Source: an uncultured Eubacterium sp.
GTDB lineage: Bacteria; Bacillota; Clostridia; Lachnospirales; Lachnospiraceae
DNA length: 17,951 nt
Assembly (NCBI GenBank): GCA_910584875.1
Contig: CAJUDA010000033.1
Span: 1 to 17,951, forward strand
Direction: 5' to 3'
The notes beneath the pieces are model-generated. The model saw only the letters and a program-made list of their open reading frames with translations. It did no database searches and was not told where the DNA came from. Below, piece after piece: positions 15,361-17,951 of this stretch. Each line of letters begins with the position of its first letter. The stretch's first letter is position 1. Both the position numbers and the translations under genes were made by a program.

Positions 15361-15425
15361 AAAATCACCTTTCCTTTCGTTATAAGATAGCTTGAACAAC
15401 TACATTATAACGGAAAGGTGATTTT
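15361..15425 (-). promoter_or_regulatory. tnpA leader hairpin hiding the ribosome binding site; also terminator-like on the plus strand
   Basis: Bases 15361-15373 pair perfectly with 15413-15425 (13 bp), and inside them 15378-15385 pair with 15405-15412 (8 bp), around a 19-base loop. In the tnpA transcript the 3' arm contains the GAAAGGTG ribosome binding site just before the ATG, so the folded leader should block translation. This matches the known strategy of IS200, where a 5' leader structure represses transposase synthesis. On the plus strand the second arm runs into seven T residues (15422-15428), so it can also terminate transcription entering the element from the left. Confidence 0.75.
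15384..15399. repeat. 16-base arm in the tnpA leader loop (pairs with 14840-14855)
   Basis: AAGATAGCTTGAACAA on the plus strand is the exact reverse complement of 14840-14855. Fourteen of the 16 bases lie in the loop of the leader hairpin (15386-15404), where they would be free for pairing. Confidence 0.75.
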
Positions 15426-15445
15426 TTTGTATAACAGCTTATCTT

Positions 15446-15464
15446 CCACCCGCATAGCAGGTGG
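15446..15464. repeat. IS left-end subterminal hairpin
   Basis: CCACC-CGCATAGCA-GGTGG, an imperfect version of the right-end hairpin at 14761-14779 in the same orientation. It lies upstream of tnpA on its sense strand and is the expected TnpA recognition site of the left end. Confidence 0.65.
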
Positions 15465-15475
15465 TTTTGTGTTTC

Positions 15476-15514
15476 CTACGGCTCCGTTTCTCTTTTGAGA
15501 AACTCCGCTCGTAG
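15476..15514. repeat. long interrupted hairpin near the IS left boundary
   Basis: CTACG (15476-15480) pairs with CGTAG (15510-15514), and inside them GTTTCTC (15486-15492) pairs perfectly with GAGAAAC (15497-15503) around a TTTT loop. It probably belongs to the left end of the insertion sequence, since its first octamer CTACGGCT is repeated at the right end. Confidence 0.5.
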
Positions 15515-15515
15515 T

Positions 15516-15885
15516 CAACAGACTAAAGTCCATAAAATAAAAACACCTGCAGTAACAGGTGCCCCACAGGACTACCAATAAACAATTAGTTCGAAAATAT
15601 TATGTATAACTAAAATAGTCGCACAGTCTTTCAGAAGGGGTAGCTATTTTTGTGCTTTATTACTATCCTTAGCTCAGCCCTCCGAAGAGGGCTAACCGCC
15701 CACTATACCCCATTTTAAGTAGTCCCAAAGAAATACTACCACAGGCCGACCGGAATTCCAATCAGATTCTCTTTTCACGGAATATGGAAAGTATTTCAAA
15801 ATCAATTTCACGAAGAAAAATATTCCCCCAAAAATTTTCATGTATTTATGGCAATCAAAATTTTTAGAGTCAAAATAGAGCCAAT
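15516..15885. other. gene-free structured stretch between the IS element and the defence gene
   Basis: No convincing coding frame is present. Visible elements: the minus-strand terminator at 15534-15561; a long AAAATAG/CTATTTT hairpin with a T run at 15612-15651; a 7-bp hairpin at 15676-15693 that reads on the minus strand as AGCCCTC-TTCG-GAGGGCT, a classical stable UUCG tetraloop; then about 190 AT-rich bases with nothing recognisable. A 14-codon minus-strand frame from ATG at 15710 (MGYSGRLALFGGLS) lacks a ribosome binding site. Some of this could be the 3' part of a small RNA or a remnant of a small toxin locus, but I cannot identify it. Confidence 0.4.
15534..15561 (-). terminator. intrinsic terminator reading leftward from the defence gene side
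   Basis: On the minus strand CACCTG (15561-15556), a 6-base loop, CAGGTG (15549-15544), followed by TTTTTATTTT. It is the first good minus-strand terminator after the SIR2-NTPase gene stop, 325 bases downstream, and would also shield the insertion sequence from incoming transcription. Confidence 0.65.
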
Positions 15886-17951
15886 TTAACTATTTGGCGA
15901 AATAATCTTTTTCTCAATGTCTTTCTTTACTTGACGCATTTTTTTAATTGATCTATTCCCATTACTTTTACTTGCCATTTCAATCTCCAACCACTCATTT
16001 GCTGTCTCAATATATTTTTCTACTTCATCATACCCATAAATTTTGTAAAACTTTAAAACCAACTCCCCGAATATACGAGCATGAAATCCTTTTCTCAAGT
16101 CATTTTTATAACAATCTTTTAATATTTCCAAGCTCTGATGTAATGTAGCAATAACACTTCCATCCTCATTTTCTTTACTAATATTTGCATTAAATAGAAT
16201 AATGGCATGGGTATTCCTAATGGAAAAAATATTTCTTCTTTCACAATTCTTAGCCTTATCAATCCATCTAAAAGCATCACTATACTTTCTTTTTCTACTC
16301 GCATATAAAGCAATTTGTTGATACATAAATGCTGAATCTTCAATTTCTAAACATTTTTTATAAAACTCTATCCCATCTTCATATTTAGTAAAATATCTTG
16401 TAACTATGTCTGCATCAAACGCTGTAAATTTAAAAACATCATATCTACATATTTTAAATACTGGAACTCTTTCAACAAATTTGTTCAAAACCAAACGCAT
16501 CAATTTATAATTAGGTACTTTTTGAATTATAAGTTCTGCCAAATATCGCGTTCTACACTTATAATAATCTTGATCATCTAAACTTATTTCTCCAAGAAAA
16601 CCAAAGTCTTGATTATAACATTCTGTTATCAATTTCCCTATGTTCTTAATATCTCTATAAACATCTTGATAATTATCTTCTTCTAAGTACGAATAAATCA
16701 TATCATATGAAACAGGCACACCACATGAATGTACATACGAAATCATCAAAAACAATTCTGTCGCTTTTTCATCATATGAATACAAATCCCTTAACACTTC
16801 CGCAAATCTATCTTCCATTACAGGAACTTTTGTATGTTTTCGAATGGTTTCAAATATAGTGTTATCCTTAAGTTCTATTATTTTCCCCGAAAACATTCCT
16901 TTAGGAATAGAACCTATGATCCTAGTAATATCCTGTTCATTCACCTCACTTACATCATATAACTCGAATCTAAGTCCGCTTTCCATCAACCGATATGCAA
17001 TACTTTCATACCGATTATCCCTTTCAAAACCTATAACTTGAATAGGGGTCTTATTCATTAATTGAGCCAACGCTCTATAATCATTTAAACAGTTATCTAC
17101 AAAAACCATAACATTCTCATTACCAACCATCTTACAATATCTATCTACTTCTGCAATAGTCGGCGTGTACAAGATATGTTTCGGCTTCTCTGATTCCATA
17201 CCACTAGCTAATTGCATAAGCAATGTTGTTTTTCCTGAAGCAGGAATTCCTATTACAATGATATTATTACCACTATGAATTAAATCAGCTATTTTTTTGT
17301 AATGGTGTGTTTTTATAATCTGTCCTGAATATATATATGACCACCTAGGAATATCTCCCATAAAGAAACTTTCAACAGGATATGATGCTTCCTTTATTGC
17401 TGACGGAACTTGATACTGCGCAGGAATTTTAATTTTACTTCTTATCTTCTCATCTTTTTCTAATTCAATTTGCTCAAAATATTTCAACAATTGTTCTGTA
17501 TCCGCAATAATAATACTAAAATTTAGTGATTTGTAAAATTCTATCTCAAATTCCTCTGGATTATACAAAACAATCCATTTTCTAGTATTATCTTCTACCA
17601 TTTTCCCTCGACTTGAATAAATTGCCTCTATTATATCTGAATCATTAAAACTCCATCCCCAAAAAAGTATTGGGGCATTACTAACTGTTAATTTCAAGCT
17701 CTCCCAACTTCCATCTTGAGATGAGTAAGCAGATGCAATTTTAATATTCGAAAAAATATATTCTTTATCTGGATTCAAAACGCATCCATGTACAGGAAAA
17801 TAATTAATTGCTAAATTATCATTACTTTCTCCTAAATTCAACGTATTATTAATATAGCGCTGTGATTGATTATCGTTTTCCCAAATTTTAAAAATCAAAT
17901 CATCAATATTAGTTGAAAATATATTTTTAATATTAATTCGGGTCATATTTT
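15886..17951 (-). CDS. SIR2-like domain + STAND-type NTPase + helical repeats, putative antiphage protein (partial, 5' end outside window)
   Basis: The frame is open to the window edge, one codon beyond the ATG at 17946, so the N-terminus is missing. Numbering from that ATG, residues 1-160 look like the later part of a SIR2 NADase domain: FSTNIDDLIF (N13/D15 of the TxNID motif), VHG with the likely catalytic His (H53), and ILFWGWSFNDSDI, typical of bacterial defence SIR2 proteins. A P-loop NTPase follows: Walker A GIPASGKT (233-240) and Walker B VMVFVDN (279-285), with an arginine sensor-like QVIGFERDNR. The last about 250 residues are helical and TPR-like (QQIALYASRKRKYSDAFRWIDKAK). This order fits Avs-type SIR2-STAND immune proteins, in which the repeats sense a phage protein, the NTPase oligomerises and SIR2 depletes NAD. 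The gene is visibly AT-rich relative to the left part of the window. Other SIR2-NTPase families remain possible. Confidence 0.78.
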   Translation of the reverse strand, partial: NMTRINIKNIFSTNIDDLIFKIWENDNQSQRYINNTLNLGESNDNLAINYFPVHGCVLNPDKEYIFSNIKIASAYSSQDGSWESLKLTVSNAPILFWGWSFNDSDIIEAIYSSRGKMVEDNTRKWIVLYNPEEFEIEFYKSLNFSIIIADTEQLLKYFEQIELEKDEKIRSKIKIPAQYQVPSAIKEASYPVESFFMGDIPRWSYIYSGQIIKTHHYKKIADLIHSGNNIIVIGIPASGKTTLLMQLASGMESEKPKHILYTPTIAEVDRYCKMVGNENVMVFVDNCLNDYRALAQLMNKTPIQVIGFERDNRYESIAYRLMESGLRFELYDVSEVNEQDITRIIGSIPKGMFSGKIIELKDNTIFETIRKHTKVPVMEDRFAEVLRDLYSYDEKATELFLMISYVHSCGVPVSYDMIYSYLEEDNYQDVYRDIKNIGKLITECYNQDFGFLGEISLDDQDYYKCRTRYLAELIIQKVPNYKLMRLVLNKFVERVPVFKICRYDVFKFTAFDADIVTRYFTKYEDGIEFYKKCLEIEDSAFMYQQIALYASRKRKYSDAFRWIDKAKNCERRNIFSIRNTHAIILFNANISKENEDGSVIATLHQSLEILKDCYKNDLRKGFHARIFGELVLKFYKIYGYDEVEKYIETANEWLEIEMASKSNGNRSIKKMRQVKKDIEKKIISPNS

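Larger units (their letters stand above)
14750..15515 (-). mobile_element. IS200/IS605-type insertion sequence, tnpA only (ends approximate)
   Basis: A single-gene element: a Y1 transposase gene on the minus strand flanked on both sides by similar subterminal hairpins in the same orientation (CCACCCG-type stems at 14761-14779 and 15446-15464), each followed on the plus strand by the octamer CTACGGCT (14786-14793 and 15476-15483). Same-strand hairpins at both ends, no terminal inverted repeats and no obvious target duplication are hallmarks of IS200/IS605 single-strand transposition. No tnpB is present. The outer limits cannot be fixed without an empty-site comparison; 14750 and 15515 are estimates from the hairpin positions. 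The element lies between the fliB-like gene and the AT-rich defence gene. Confidence 0.8.

Noticed and set aside
15785..15868. Short plus-strand frame MESISKSISRRKIF… of 27 codons
   Set aside because: No ribosome binding site, AT-rich intergenic context and no recognisable protein character.
14641..15885. A tnpB or guide-RNA nuclease gene accompanying the IS element
   Set aside because: No frame on either strand within or next to the element encodes TnpB-like motifs; the element is tnpA-only.
1..17951. CRISPR arrays, tRNA or rRNA genes
   Set aside because: No regularly spaced direct repeats, no cloverleaf with a CCA-type acceptor and no rRNA-like blocks were seen on reading both strands.

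Overview
The window looks like a chromosomal segment of a strictly anaerobic, low-to-middle GC Firmicute, probably a Lachnospiraceae-type Clostridium relative. The reasons are strong AGGAGG-type ribosome binding sites, C5-pathway tetrapyrrole genes of clostridial type, an anaerobic-type siroheme reductase, RNase Y, and AgrA/AgrC-like and BceR/BceS-like two-component systems. Almost every gene is on the minus strand, so the window reads biologically from right to left. The taxonomic placement is an inference from gene content, not from a search.

Layout from left to right: (1) the 3' end of an unrecognised plus-strand gene (1-183), converging on (2) an AgrC-like GHKL kinase and AgrA-like LytTR regulator (259-2252), then (3) a BceS/BceR-like kinase and OmpR-family regulator (2388-4075). 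(4) The core is a tetrapyrrole/siroheme block in two groups. The first is a siroheme reductase-like protein, hemA and a triple fusion hemC-cobA-hemD (4156-8697), with a good promoter at 8768-8796. The second is sirC, hemB and hemL (8808-11667), packed with overlaps or zero spacing. (5) rny, encoding RNase Y, has a textbook promoter and a strong terminator (11687-13454). (6) A FliB-type lysine-N-methylase gene follows (13451-14635). (7) An IS200/IS605-type single-gene insertion sequence lies at about 14750-15515, and its tnpA carries a 1-base frameshift near the 3' end. (8) A structured gene-free stretch runs from about 15516 to 15885. (9) A visibly AT-rich partial gene (15886-17951) encodes a SIR2-like NADase domain joined to a P-loop/STAND-type NTPase and a helical repeat tail, an Avs-type antiphage architecture.

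Together the tetrapyrrole genes cover glutamyl-tRNA to precorrin-2 and sirohydrochlorin: HemA, HemL, HemB, HemC, HemD, SUMT, SirC. No hemE/F/G/H/N genes are present, so this block points to siroheme and possibly corrinoids rather than protoheme. The adjoining reductase, which has a siroheme/4Fe-4S motif and two ferredoxin clusters, is the obvious consumer. The right end (IS element plus AT-rich defence gene) looks like accessory DNA against the GC-richer housekeeping genes to its left.

The most interesting items are the SIR2-NTPase-repeat gene cut by the window edge, the tnpA leader hairpin that hides its own ribosome binding site, a 16-base perfect complementarity between that leader's loop and the tnpA 3' region, the HemC-SUMT-HemD fusion, and a strong terminator placed immediately before sirC with no room for a promoter after it.
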